Part shown: positions 25,214 through 33,808 of the stretch, piece by piece
Numbering within the stretch: the first letter of the stretch is position 1
How the letters are laid out: each line of letters opens with the position of its first letter
Assembly: GCF_018918325.1 (NCBI RefSeq)
Contig: NZ_JAHLQH010000013.1
Coordinates: 19,956 to 83,955, forward strand
Length of the DNA: 64,000 nucleotides
Source of the DNA: Clostridium sp. MSJ-8
Lineage (GTDB): Bacteria; Bacillota; Clostridia; Clostridiales; Clostridiaceae
Direction of reading: 5' to 3'
Notes under the pieces: model-generated
Database searches by the model: none
What the model was told of the DNA's origin: nothing
Seen by the model: only the letters and a program-made list of their open reading frames with translations
Translations under genes and position numbers: made by a program

Positions 25214-25648
25214 ATGAATATAGATAAAAATGATTATAGGAAGGTTGAAGGACTTTTATATAATTATACAAGCATCAAAATAAAAATAGAGAATAGATTG
25301 ATAGATTTAGATGAATTAGAAAATGATTATAAAGGGATAAATGCCCAGGGATATAATGAATATACTCAAAATACAAATGCGTTTCATTCCAATGTAGAAG
25401 ACGAAATAATTAAACGTGATGAAAAAATAATTAAACTTAGAAATGATATAAAAATAATGCAAAATCAAATATTAAGAATTGATAATGCTATGAAAAAACT
25501 AAAAGATTATGAAAGGTCCTTGATTGAAATGAAATATTTTAAAGAATATGATCATACAAAGATAGCAGATGAATTAGGTTTTGAAGTTGAAAGCATTGCA
25601 AAAATTAAGTGTAGAATAATTAATAAACTTATTCCACTAATTTATTGA
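25214..25648 (+). CDS. ArpU/sigma-like late transcription regulator
   Basis: A 144-residue protein starting at ATG 25214, after GAGGTGA. Its C-terminal half is a sigma region 4-like HTH (YERSLIEMKYFKEYDHTKIA, then ELGFEVESIAKIKCRIINKL), as in ArpU/RinA phage late-gene activators. The N-terminal half is coiled coil. Its place between the replication module and the terminase genes is where such regulators sit. It probably activates the late promoter in 25649-25740. Confidence 0.82.
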   Translation: MNIDKNDYRKVEGLLYNYTSIKIKIENRLIDLDELENDYKGINAQGYNEYTQNTNAFHSNVEDEIIKRDEKIIKLRNDIKIMQNQILRIDNAMKKLKDYERSLIEMKYFKEYDHTKIADELGFEVESIAKIKCRIINKLIPLIY

Positions 25649-25740
25649 TATGTTATGTATTAAATATACATTTTATGTTAATGTTATATACATTCTAGTA
25701 TTATAAAATTAGCATTATAATAGTAATATAGCCAAAGAAG

Positions 25741-25771
25741 GAGAGAATTTGTCGAGGTTCTCTCTTTTTTT
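25741..25771 (+). terminator. Terminator between late regulator and terS
   Basis: GAGAGAA (25741-25747) pairs with TTCTCTC (25758-25764), followed by seven T residues: a standard intrinsic terminator. AT-rich promoter-like sequence lies just upstream (25680-25735), so the late promoter and this terminator may form an antitermination control point. Confidence 0.8.
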
Positions 25772-25789
25772 AGTTAAGGAGGATTGCTT

Positions 25790-26206
25790 ATGAATATAAT
25801 CACAAAAGAACAGAGCGAAATGATAGATTTAATCCTCTTAGGGCACAGTATTACTGATATCGCAAAAAATACATTAAAGTTACATCCAAGTACATTATAT
25901 GCTTGGTTACACAAAGATACGGTTGTTGCTGAGTTAGAGGAACGTAGAAAAGCACTAAGAAAAGCTGCAAGAGATAAAATTACTGGTAATGTTAATAAGT
26001 GTTTAGATAATATGTTAGATTTAGCTAATAATAGCAGTGATACACGTATTAGATTCCAAGCTAATAAATATATCCTAGATCAAGCTATAGGTATTCCTAA
26101 GGCTTTAATAGAGTCAAATGATAAGGATATAAAAGACAAAGAAAAGGATACTAATACTTTAAAGAAGGAAATAGACGACATTAAGAGATTAAGAGTTGCT
26201 AAATAG
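25790..26206 (+). CDS. terS: Terminase small subunit (phBC6A51-type HTH)
   Basis: A 138-residue protein starting at ATG 25790, seven bases after AAGGAGG. The N-terminal HTH (LILLGHSITDIAKNTLKLHP, STLYAWLHKD) and helical oligomerisation part match small terminases of the phBC6A51 kind, which recognise the packaging site. The large subunit follows at 26950 but is separated by a 300-bp gap and one extra gene. Confidence 0.8.
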   Translation: MNIITKEQSEMIDLILLGHSITDIAKNTLKLHPSTLYAWLHKDTVVAELEERRKALRKAARDKITGNVNKCLDNMLDLANNSSDTRIRFQANKYILDQAIGIPKALIESNDKDIKDKEKDTNTLKKEIDDIKRLRVAK

Positions 26207-26519
26207 AAAGTGTTTATGATACGTGGACATTACACTTACATAATTTTTAAAATAGCAATGCCAAAAGCTTAAAAGCGTTGATATAACTAAGTTTGAAGTA
26301 TATTAAAAACTTCGCATAAAATAAAGATTATGTGCGAAGTTTTAATTTTGCCGTTTAATTCATTGGTGCTTTTTTGAGAAGGTGGGTAGGTTCTAATTTG
26401 GCTTTTCGCTCAGAGGCCGTCGCTTAGTTACACAATTTTTGCACCAAATTTTAAAAGTCAAAGAGGAATTTTAACTCCGTTTGTAGAATATTGAATTTTA
26501 TGGAAGGGAGTTGTTGCAA
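26207..26519 (+). other. Non-coding gap between terS and the next gene
   Basis: No gene fits in this stretch. It has an 11-bp hairpin, AAAACTTCGCA 26306-26316 with TGCGAAGTTTT 26333-26343, that ends in T residues and likely terminates terS transcription. A separate inverted repeat TTGGTGC 26363-26369 / GCACCAA 26441-26447 encloses a GC-richer segment (26370-26440). That segment is unusual in base composition here and could be a packaging (cos/pac) site or a structured RNA. Confidence 0.5.
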
Positions 26520-26933
26520 ATGTTAGAAAACTATGCCACACAAATACAAAAAACTATTGAATTAGCAATGGAAATAGAAACTTGTAGGAATAAAATAGAT
26601 CCATCTTCTATTCCAAAACAAATAAGTGATTTTGAAAAATTCGAAAAAACTGAAGCAGTAAAAATTTTGAATTCGCACATTGACAAGCTTGAAAAATACT
26701 TAAAAACTTTAAGTTTAGAAGAATTAAAGGTAATAAAAGTTGTAATGTATATAGGTAGAGATTATAAAAATAATAATTTACCTCCAGTAAAAAAATATGA
26801 AATAGAAAGAAAGTATTGGGATAAGAAAGGTTGTAAATCTAAAGATTTGGAAATACAAACTTTACTTGAAAAAAGACCACTCTTAAAATATTTGCAAAGT
26901 GGTTGTGAATTATTACAAATAAATTTAAATTAA
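26520..26933 (+). CDS. DUF3775-like protein inserted between terS and terL
   Basis: A 137-residue protein starting at ATG 26520 after AAGGGAG. The C-terminal part resembles DUF3775 (LSLEELKVIKVVMYIGRDY ... LLEKRPLLKYLQSGCELL). It has no known function. Its position between the two terminase genes, after a terminator-bearing gap, marks it as an inserted accessory gene rather than a core packaging gene. Confidence 0.6.
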   Translation: MLENYATQIQKTIELAMEIETCRNKIDPSSIPKQISDFEKFEKTEAVKILNSHIDKLEKYLKTLSLEELKVIKVVMYIGRDYKNNNLPPVKKYEIERKYWDKKGCKSKDLEIQTLLEKRPLLKYLQSGCELLQINLN

Positions 26934-26949
26934 AAAGGAAGGTGATAAA

Positions 26950-27624
26950 GTGAACATACCTTATGAGTTTCCAAGTGATGAAGCACGTAACAAGTGGTTG
27001 CTTTATCACTTCTTAAAAAAATCTTATACTGATATAGGTATAGATGATAATAAAGCTGAAGAATTAACTGAAAATAGAATATTAGAAAACTCTAAGAACT
27101 TGTTTGGGTTCCATGGATTAGCATGGCAACTAGGACAAATTTCTTTAGAGTTTTTTTGTTTGTATTTTTTACAAGATACTTATTTACCTAAAGAAGATAA
27201 TGCTGCGGCTCCAATAGCTGATGTTCATGAGGAATTGTGGCATGATATCCAGGAAAGTATTATCGGTAATGGTCCTGAACAATTAGGACGTGTTTTATCA
27301 AGAGGTACTGGTAAAAGTGCATTTGGTACTTTAGGTCCAAGTATATGGGTTATGGTCTATAAACATAAAACTTATGTTTTAATATGTTCTGATATAGGAT
27401 CTACTGCAGAAAAATTCATTAAAGACATTAAAGATAATGTTATAGAAAACATTTATATTGAAAATGCATTTGGAAAGTTACTTGATGATGGTAATAAAGA
27501 TTATAAATGCAATGCTACTCAATTAGAATTTACTAATAGAACTTTTGTAGAAGCTATTTCAAGTACCTCCCCCATGAGGGGACGTAAGTATAGAAACGTA
27601 CGTCCCGACCTAATAATTTTGGAT
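26950..27624 (+). CDS. terL: Terminase large subunit, exon 1 (ATPase)
   Basis: This first 225 codons of the large terminase start at GTG 26950 after AAGGTGATAAA. The packaging ATPase Walker A is RGTGKS (about 118-123), and the exon ends within Walker B after LIILD. The reading frame continues at 28814 with DYQSEDD once the group I intron (27625-28813) is removed. Unspliced, translation adds RHNCPVC and stops, giving a dead product. Exon 1 is exactly 675 bases, a whole number of codons. Confidence 0.9.
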
Positions 27625-27840
27625 AGACATAATTGTCCCGTATGCTAGTAATAGCATAATGAAAATCGACCAAAATCGGTGGAAATCTCATGTTATTTTA
27701 TAATTAAATATGGTACAATTAATATATGGGATAGATAAGGAAGTCGCGAGCCTTATCGATAAGAAATTTCCGAGATTTCTTCCCTGATTTAAAATTGAAT
27801 ATCTCGGAAAAAGAATTACGCTATCGGAGGTGTTTTTGTT

Positions 27841-28614
27841 ATGTCTAAAAAACTTACTATTGAAGAAGTTAAAGAATACGTTGAAAATAATTCAGAATGT
27901 GAATTGTTATCTACTGTATATGTTAAGGCTAGAGATAAATTAAAATTTAGATGTAAATGTGGAAAAGAATTTGAACGTAGTTTTGATAATTTCAAAAGAA
28001 AAAAGACTACATTATGTCAATCATGTTCTAATAAAAAACCTTTCCCATTGCAGGGTAAAATTAAGAACTCTAAATATAGACAAAAACCTATAGAAGAAGT
28101 TTTGAAGGTTGTAGAAACTGAAATGAAATGCAAATTTATCAAAAGATATACTAAACCTAACACTAGGTCAACAGTTATAGTTTTTGAATGTCCTATCCAT
28201 GGTCTTCAAAAAGCTTATTGGACTAACTTAGTTAAGCGTAAGGGTTGTCCTCTTTGCAATGAACATAATAAACAAAATTCAAAAGGTATGATTAAAGTAG
28301 AAGAATGGTTAAATGATAATAACATATCATTTAAGAAAGAATATAAATTTGATAAATGCAGAGATAAAAGGAAACTTCCTTTTGACTATTATCTTCCTGA
28401 TAAAAACATATGTATAGAGGTTGATGGTAGACAACATTTTGAAAAAGCGTACTTTGGTGGGATTGATGAAAATAAAGCTAACAAATTATTAGAATATACT
28501 AAAAGACATGATAAAATCAAAAATGAATTTTGCAATGATAATAATATAAAATTAATCAGAATACCATATTTTGAAATTAATAATATAGATAATATTTTAA
28601 AGAGTGCTTTATAG
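27841..28614 (+). CDS. Intron-encoded homing endonuclease (VSR-like/EDxHD type)
   Basis: A 257-residue protein inside the group I intron, started at ATG 27841 after GGAGGTG. Two cysteine-bearing DNA-binding modules come first (CKCGKEFERSFDNFK...CQSC, about 39-61; then ECPIHGLQKAYWTNLVKRKG...CPLC, about 119-142). A PD-(D/E)XK nuclease domain follows, with LPFDYYLPDKNICIEVDGRQ (about 179-198) then H, and RHDKIKNEFCNDNNIKLIRI. This matches the Vsr-like homing endonucleases typified by I-Bth0305I. It should spread the intron into intronless terL genes. Confidence 0.82.
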   Translation: MSKKLTIEEVKEYVENNSECELLSTVYVKARDKLKFRCKCGKEFERSFDNFKRKKTTLCQSCSNKKPFPLQGKIKNSKYRQKPIEEVLKVVETEMKCKFIKRYTKPNTRSTVIVFECPIHGLQKAYWTNLVKRKGCPLCNEHNKQNSKGMIKVEEWLNDNNISFKKEYKFDKCRDKRKLPFDYYLPDKNICIEVDGRQHFEKAYFGGIDENKANKLLEYTKRHDKIKNEFCNDNNIKLIRIPYFEINNIDNILKSAL

Positions 28615-28627
28615 TGCTCTTTTTTTA
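28599..28627 (+). terminator. Hairpin with T-run at the endonuclease stop
   Basis: AAAGAG (28599-28604) pairs with CTCTTT (28617-28622), followed by T residues, overlapping the stop codon of the homing endonuclease gene inside the intron. It may limit read-through or help RNA folding; if efficient it would reduce terL exon 2 transcription. Confidence 0.5.
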
Positions 28628-28813
28628 TTGAGATAATACCGAGGTAAAGCACATTTTAAAAGGTGTGGCTCACCGTAGAGCATAGGGATTGAAACTACAA
28701 TGTAGAATAAAATATCCCCACGAGTGGTTGACAACCTTATAGGTTGAAAATATATGCCGAACTTACTGGTGACAGTAAGAAGTTAGGATAAAAAGCCTAA
28801 CGATAACAAAATG

Positions 28814-29881
28814 GATTATCAATCAGAAGATGACGTCCGAACCGAAGAGGCTAGGGAGAAAAAGTGGAAACGTTACAGTGATGATGTTAAGTTTGCAAAG
28901 CAGAGAGCTGTAAAACGTAATGGTAAGATAGTTAAAAAAGGTACTGTTATGATGGCATGGGGAACTCAACAGCATAAAGAGTGTTTTTATTCTAGATTAC
29001 TTAAATCTCCTACGTGGAAATTTAAAAAATATCGTGGAGTTGACATTGACAATGTTGATGAATATTTCAATAGTGGCTTGTGGTTGGGGTTTAAAAACAT
29101 TCTTAAAAATTTTAAGAATCCTGATCATTTAGAAGATGCTAAAGAGTTTTATTATGCACATGAAAAAGAAATGCAGTTTGGTAAATTGTGGCCTGAGTTT
29201 TGGGATTGCTTAGATTTAGCTCTTGATTATTATGAAAATCCTAATTCATTTAAGCAAGAGGTACAAGGGGATGTTGATGCAATAGGCGAAAAGTGGTTTA
29301 AATCTATGGCAACAGAAACTAGAGAAGAAATTGAAAGTCATAATTTTATTGCTAGTATGCTTATAGTAGACCCTGCTGCAAGTAGTGGAAGAAAAAATGA
29401 TTATTCTTCATATATGGTTGGTGGAAAAACAGATAGATTTAAATATTGTAGAAGAGGTGAATTAGCAAAAATTAATGCTAGACAAGAATTTGATAAATAT
29501 ATAGACCATATGATTGATTTACTGGTCATGTATCCAGATATAACACATGTATCTATTGAAAAAAATACTTTTAATGGTGCCGATGCAAATCAACTTGAAA
29601 ATAGAATACATGAACATCCACAGTTAAGATTTAGAAATATTACAATTATCAATGAATCTCAAAGAAAAAATAAAGATGATAAGATATCAACTATAATTCC
29701 TTACGTAAATCGTGGGGAATTTATTTTTTGTAGTGAAGATGAAGAATTTAATAAGCAGATTATGGACTTTGCTGGTCAAAAATACTCAGTTCATGATGAT
29801 GCACCTGATACTGCATCTGAATTTTGGATAAGAATTGATGAAATAAAAGTAACTCATGATTTTTCAATAATTTATAGATAA
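28814..29881 (+). CDS. terL: Terminase large subunit, exon 2 (nuclease)
   Basis: The 355 remaining codons of the large terminase, from DYQSEDDVRTEEAREKKW on. They finish the ATPase domain (motif III region VMMAWGTQQHKECF) and supply the RNase H-like nuclease. The acidic residues appear in MLIVDPAASSGRKNDYSSY, VSIEKNTFNGAD and HDDAPDTASE. An ATG at 28811 is partly intron sequence (its last G is the intron terminus), so independent translation is not expected. A portal gene follows after 13 bases. Confidence 0.9.
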   Translation, partial: DYQSEDDVRTEEAREKKWKRYSDDVKFAKQRAVKRNGKIVKKGTVMMAWGTQQHKECFYSRLLKSPTWKFKKYRGVDIDNVDEYFNSGLWLGFKNILKNFKNPDHLEDAKEFYYAHEKEMQFGKLWPEFWDCLDLALDYYENPNSFKQEVQGDVDAIGEKWFKSMATETREEIESHNFIASMLIVDPAASSGRKNDYSSYMVGGKTDRFKYCRRGELAKINARQEFDKYIDHMIDLLVMYPDITHVSIEKNTFNGADANQLENRIHEHPQLRFRNITIINESQRKNKDDKISTIIPYVNRGEFIFCSEDEEFNKQIMDFAGQKYSVHDDAPDTASEFWIRIDEIKVTHDFSIIYR

Positions 29882-29894
29882 AGGTGGTGATAAA

Positions 29895-31271
29895 GTGAAT
29901 TTGGAATTAGTACAAAAATGCTACAATGACTTCTTAAGTGTTAGAGGTCATTATAATAAAATAAACCGATATTATTATGGTGATACAGATAGTTTAAAAA
30001 ACTATAAGCCCATGGAAGGTAGAAGCAATCTAATAGTTAAAACTAATTTTGTTCAAAAACTTGTTGATGAAGAAGCTCAATATAGCTTTGCAAATGATGT
30101 TACTTATACAAGTGTTGATGGAAACACTGAGGTTATTAAAGATATAGCTTATAATTTGGCTAACAATGATGAAGATCATGATGTTAATTTAGGAATAGAA
30201 TTAGTCAAGTATGGTGTATGTTATGAAGTTTCTTATATGATAGAAGATAAACCTAAAGAGTTTAGTTTTCATAACATGATAGTTAGTGCATTAGATGGTT
30301 ATGCTTACATCGAAGATAATGAGATAGTGTATTTTTTAAGGAGCTTTAAAAAACAATTAGATAATACTAATTATATTGATGTTTATACTAAAGAAGGTGT
30401 ATATCATTATAATGATAGTTGGTCTGAGGTTGAACCTATGACACCTAATTATTTCGGCTTTGTACCAATTGGAATAGGTATTATTGGAGGAGTACAATAT
30501 AACACTAAAAGAGGTTATAAAGAGGGAGACAAGACTATATTTGCAACCATAAAGGATATTCAAGATGCTTATGAAACGAACTGGAGTGATATGGTATCTG
30601 AAATAAGTGACTTTAGAAATGCAATAATGAAATTATATGGAGTTAAAACAAAAACTAAAAAAGATGCTGCAGGTAAGGAAATACTTGATTCTAATGGAGA
30701 TCCAATAAAAGAAACTCCAGTGATAAGAGATAATTGTATACTGGCATTTGAAGATAAGTCAACGCAAGATGCAGAATGGCTTATAAAGAACATTAATGAT
30801 ACATTTATTAAAAATACCAGGGATGATCTTAAGGATTTAATTTATACATTAACATCACATGTAGATACTAATGAGAAAATGCAAAGTAATTTATCAGGAA
30901 TTGCCCTTCGTAGTAGGTTACAGTCATTAGAGAGTAAATGTGCTATGAATGAAAAGGCTATGATAAATATTTTAAAGACTAGATTGAAATGTTTATTTAG
31001 ATTTTTAAACCTTACACAAAGTAAACAATATGATACTAATATAATAAAAATTAAGTTTACTCCTAAAGTACCTCAAGATATTACAAGTATTGCAGATGTT
31101 ATTTCCAAGATACCACACGAAGTATTAAGTAATAAATCTAAGCGTGAAATGCTTCCTAATATCAACAATTCAGATAGTGAACAAGATCAAATTGATAAGG
31201 AAGTTAAAGCTGCAGAACCTCAAGTTAATTTAGATAACATAACTCATACTGGCGGTGGGATAGATGAATAA
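29895..31271 (+). CDS. Portal protein (SPP1 Gp6-type)
   Basis: A 458-residue portal subunit of the SPP1/phage_prot_Gp6 family. Indicators are RYYYGDTDSLKNYKPMEGRS near the start, KTNFVQKLVDEEAQYSFAND, and the C-terminal crown region with SGIALRSRLQSLESKCAMNE. Twelve copies form the DNA gate at the capsid vertex. It starts at GTG 29895 after AAGGTGGTGA and overlaps the MuF gene by eight bases. Confidence 0.9.
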   Translation: MNLELVQKCYNDFLSVRGHYNKINRYYYGDTDSLKNYKPMEGRSNLIVKTNFVQKLVDEEAQYSFANDVTYTSVDGNTEVIKDIAYNLANNDEDHDVNLGIELVKYGVCYEVSYMIEDKPKEFSFHNMIVSALDGYAYIEDNEIVYFLRSFKKQLDNTNYIDVYTKEGVYHYNDSWSEVEPMTPNYFGFVPIGIGIIGGVQYNTKRGYKEGDKTIFATIKDIQDAYETNWSDMVSEISDFRNAIMKLYGVKTKTKKDAAGKEILDSNGDPIKETPVIRDNCILAFEDKSTQDAEWLIKNINDTFIKNTRDDLKDLIYTLTSHVDTNEKMQSNLSGIALRSRLQSLESKCAMNEKAMINILKTRLKCLFRFLNLTQSKQYDTNIIKIKFTPKVPQDITSIADVISKIPHEVLSNKSKREMLPNINNSDSEQDQIDKEVKAAEPQVNLDNITHTGGGIDE

Positions 31272-32496
31272 AGATGATGAATTTATAGATAGTCTTTATA
31301 ATGAGGCTGATAAGCAACTTAATGATACTTATAAAAAGAAAAAAGAGTCCAGGGATGAATTATTAAAAGCCATTGCAATGATACTTTTAACCTATACCAT
31401 TGTAGATAACGTTCTGAGCCTTTCTGAGAAGGATTATAATAAAGAGTATAGTTTATTGGGTGCATTAATAATAAAGCTCTCAAGGGGCAATATAAAGCAA
31501 GAAACGAGTAATACAACGAGCATATTGAAAAATACCATTAAAAATACTTATAAACATTATTCCTATAACCATAATCTTAAAGATGTTGAGAAGATTATAA
31601 ATGACAACTTCAAGGGTAAACATTTCAGTGATAGAGTGTGGGAAAATGAACAAGAAGTTGCAAAAAAACTTACGCAACAATGTCAGGACTTCCTTAGAGG
31701 TAAGATTAATGTTAATCAGATAGCAAAGGAAATCAAGGACACTTATAATACATCTGCCTATAATGCAAAAAGATTAGCAGAAACAGAAGTTTCAAGATGT
31801 CATAGTGCTGCGTTTGATAGATTTTGCAAAGAAACTGGAGTTAAAAAAGTTAAATATAATGCTAGGAAATGTAACACCTGCGCCAGATGTATGGATGATG
31901 ATGGAAAAATATTTGATTTAAAAAATAAACCTGAGCTTCCAAGACATCCTATGTGCAAGTGTTATTATGATATTGTTGATGATGAAAACAAAGTAAATGT
32001 TAATTGGCGCAGCAACGCAGAGTTGTTGGATGTACAAAAACAAACAGGTGGTAAATACGTTAAAGGTCATATTGAATGGGTCGATAGGAGAGAAACGGAA
32101 GCAAAAGATTATTATGATTTAATTAGAAATAGAAGTGATGATATAAAAATAATATCTAAAAATACTGGATTTTCAGAAAAAGTGATATCCAAAATAAAAA
32201 ATCATATTTTTTATAATGATAAACACATATTGTTTGATGGAATAAGGCGACTTGATCCTGATTATGATATGTCAGTTGCATGGCAAAGATTAATAAATGG
32301 TAATTTTGAAGATAGAGATATTTTATTGTTAAAACATGAATATCTTGAAAGTGGACTTGAAAAGAGATATAATTTAACTAATAAACAGGCACATAATATA
32401 GCAACAAAAAAATATGATTGGTATGGAAAATTAAAATTTGAGAAAGGAGAATTTGGAGAAGATGATTGTCTTACTGAAATTATTAGAAAAAAATAA
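31264..32496 (+). CDS. MuF minor head protein with C-terminal toxin-like domain
   Basis: A 410-residue head protein. The middle is a MuF/SPP1 Gp7 domain (RLAETEVSRCHSAAFDRFCK; the cysteine pair CNTCARCMDDDGK; LPRHPMCKCYYDIVDD, about 150-245). The C-terminal ~125 residues are a Phage-MuF-C domain (FSEKVISKIKNHIFYND, then RRLDPDYDMSVAWQRLINGN and LLLKHEYLES). Proteins with this layout form a phage-encoded polymorphic toxin family, where the variable tail is injected or released with the particle. The overlapping small gene at 32462 is a candidate immunity gene. Confidence 0.82.
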   Translation: MNKDDEFIDSLYNEADKQLNDTYKKKKESRDELLKAIAMILLTYTIVDNVLSLSEKDYNKEYSLLGALIIKLSRGNIKQETSNTTSILKNTIKNTYKHYSYNHNLKDVEKIINDNFKGKHFSDRVWENEQEVAKKLTQQCQDFLRGKINVNQIAKEIKDTYNTSAYNAKRLAETEVSRCHSAAFDRFCKETGVKKVKYNARKCNTCARCMDDDGKIFDLKNKPELPRHPMCKCYYDIVDDENKVNVNWRSNAELLDVQKQTGGKYVKGHIEWVDRRETEAKDYYDLIRNRSDDIKIISKNTGFSEKVISKIKNHIFYNDKHILFDGIRRLDPDYDMSVAWQRLINGNFEDRDILLLKHEYLESGLEKRYNLTNKQAHNIATKKYDWYGKLKFEKGEFGEDDCLTEIIRKK

Positions 32497-32704
32497 TGAT
32501 TATGTGATTTATGAATATGGATATGATGAAGATAATCTTGATGGTAAGATAGAAGTTTCTTTAAATAATCCAAATAAATATAAATTACTTAAGGAATCAA
32601 ATGATAAACACATTGGTAAAAAAGGTACACTTATAGCTATAAACAAGGTTATAAAGGCTGTAAAAAACAATGAGATTAGAGAATTATTAAGTTATCAATC
32701 TTAA
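32462..32704 (+). CDS. Small protein overlapping MuF; candidate immunity protein
   Basis: An 80-residue acidic/hydrophobic protein whose start (ATG 32462, with AAAGGAG and GGAGAAG upstream) lies inside the end of the MuF gene in another frame. Its sequence (LEKNNDYVIYEYGYDEDN, then KGTLIAINKVIKAVK) matches nothing I know. Immunity genes of MuF-type toxins usually lie immediately downstream, so that role is inferred from position only. A longer frame from TTG 32438 exists but is less likely. Confidence 0.5.
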   Translation: MIVLLKLLEKNNDYVIYEYGYDEDNLDGKIEVSLNNPNKYKLLKESNDKHIGKKGTLIAINKVIKAVKNNEIRELLSYQS

Positions 32705-32766
32705 TAAGCACTTACTTAGAAGGTGGGTGCTATTTTTATACCTAAAATTAAGGAAGTGGAAAATTT

Positions 32767-32979
32767 ATGGATAGAGTAAGAATTGCTAAATTTAAAAGTG
32801 GTAGAGAAATAGCTTATATATCAGTAAATGGAGTAAAGCTAGATAGTTGTACTAATTACAAAATTGAGAAAGAACATAATGAGCCTGCTAAAGTTATAAT
32901 TGAATTAGATGCAGATATTGAAATAGTAAATTGTGAAAACATGAATTTAACAGAATTAAAGGAATTTATGAATAGATGA
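32767..32979 (+). CDS. Small phage protein, unknown
   Basis: A 70-residue beta-rich protein (RVRIAKFKSGREIAYISVNG) preceded by AAGGAAGTGG. It ends before a clear terminator. The family is not recognised. It is probably a minor head-region accessory protein expressed at the end of the packaging operon. Confidence 0.5.
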   Translation: MDRVRIAKFKSGREIAYISVNGVKLDSCTNYKIEKEHNEPAKVIIELDADIEIVNCENMNLTELKEFMNR

Positions 32980-33032
32980 TTAAATTAAGAAAGTAAAATC
33001 TAAAATGAAAAACTAAAATATTTAAGTTAATT

Positions 33033-33060
33033 AAGTCTTAGGAAACTAAGGCTTTTTATT
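33033..33060 (+). terminator. Terminator before the scaffold-capsid operon
   Basis: AAGTCTTA (33033-33040) pairs with TAAGGCTT (33047-33054), one G-U pair, followed by TTTTTATT. It separates the portal/MuF genes from the scaffold and capsid genes, implying a fresh promoter or processed mRNA for the abundant capsid transcript. Confidence 0.7.
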
Positions 33061-33070
33061 ATGTCTTTGA

Positions 33071-33125
33071 GCACTAGACATTAAACAGGCTTATTTTTTA
33101 TACAAAAAATTAATTGTTCTAGTGC
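33071..33125 (+). promoter_or_regulatory. Leader with inverted repeat before the scaffold gene
   Basis: GCACTAGA (33071-33078) pairs with TCTAGTGC (33118-33125) around a 39-base AT-rich loop, ending about 20 bases before the AAGGAGG of the scaffold gene. It could stabilise the capsid-operon mRNA 5' end or mark a processing site. Confidence 0.5.
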
Positions 33126-33155
33126 CAAGTGGTGTTAGAGTAAGGAGGATTAATT

Positions 33156-33791
33156 ATGGCAATAGAAAATGTAAGCGAAATTACAGAGTATATTAATAAA
33201 AATCAAGAAAGCGAAGAAGTAAAAGGCTTAATTAAGTCTTTTCAAGAGCCTTTAACTCGTGATGCAGTAGAGAACTGGTGCAAAGATGGAGAAGGTAGAA
33301 GTTGGAGAGACAGTATTTGTGATATTTATTCACAAAAAGCAGTTGAAACTGCAAGAACTAATGCATTAGAAAAATTCAAAAAAGAAGAACTTCCAAAATT
33401 ACAGGAAGATTACTACAAGTCTAAAATGGGCGAGGGAATGACAGAAGAGCAAAAACAAATAAAGGAACTTAATGATAAGCTCGCTGCAATGGAAGCTGAG
33501 AAAAAGGAAAATGAAAGAATACAACAAAATGCTATTAAGCTTAAAGAAAAAGGTCTTGATGAAGGTCTAGCAAAATACATTAAAGCTGATGAAGATGTAG
33601 ATTTCTTTGAAAAGCTAATAAATAATATTGTTGATTCTAAAGTTAAAGAAAAATTAGGTGACAGTGCATATAAACCACCTGCTTCACAAGGGGCCAATTC
33701 TTTAACTAAAGAAGATTTTGATAAAATGTCATACAATGAAAAACTTAAATTGTTTAGAGAAAATAAAGAATTATATGATAAATTAAAATAG
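33156..33791 (+). CDS. DUF4355 capsid scaffolding protein
   Basis: A 211-residue scaffold protein that guides capsid assembly and then leaves. It is almost wholly coiled coil in the centre (EEQKQIKELNDKLAAMEAEK), with the typical C-terminal capsid-binding segment (LTKEDFDKMSYNEKLKLFRE). It comes directly before the capsid gene, the usual order. Confidence 0.88.
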   Translation: MAIENVSEITEYINKNQESEEVKGLIKSFQEPLTRDAVENWCKDGEGRSWRDSICDIYSQKAVETARTNALEKFKKEELPKLQEDYYKSKMGEGMTEEQKQIKELNDKLAAMEAEKKENERIQQNAIKLKEKGLDEGLAKYIKADEDVDFFEKLINNIVDSKVKEKLGDSAYKPPASQGANSLTKEDFDKMSYNEKLKLFRENKELYDKLK

Positions 33792-33808
33792 AGAGGAAAT
33801 GATGTGAA

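Larger units (their letters stand above)
27625..28813 (+). ncRNA. Group I intron in terL
   Basis: The intron interrupts terL between the two aspartates of Walker B. Exon bases GGAT (27621-27624) pair with the internal guide GTCC (27635-27638), placing the required U-G pair at the 5' splice site. P2 is TATGCT/AGCATA (27641-27658). After the embedded endonuclease gene the 3' part contains hairpins at 28763-28778 (GTGA tetraloop) and 28782-28801, then ends in the terminal G 28813. Splicing joins D225 to D226 in frame, giving a 580-residue terminase. Detailed P3-P8 pairing was not traced. Confidence 0.88.

Noticed and set aside
27601..27648. terL ending naturally in RHNCPVC at 27648
   Set aside because: That tail is intron sequence; the true frame continues at 28814 after splicing.
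28811..29881. Independent gene starting at ATG 28811
   Set aside because: Its start codon spans the 3' splice site and has no ribosome site; it is terL exon 2.
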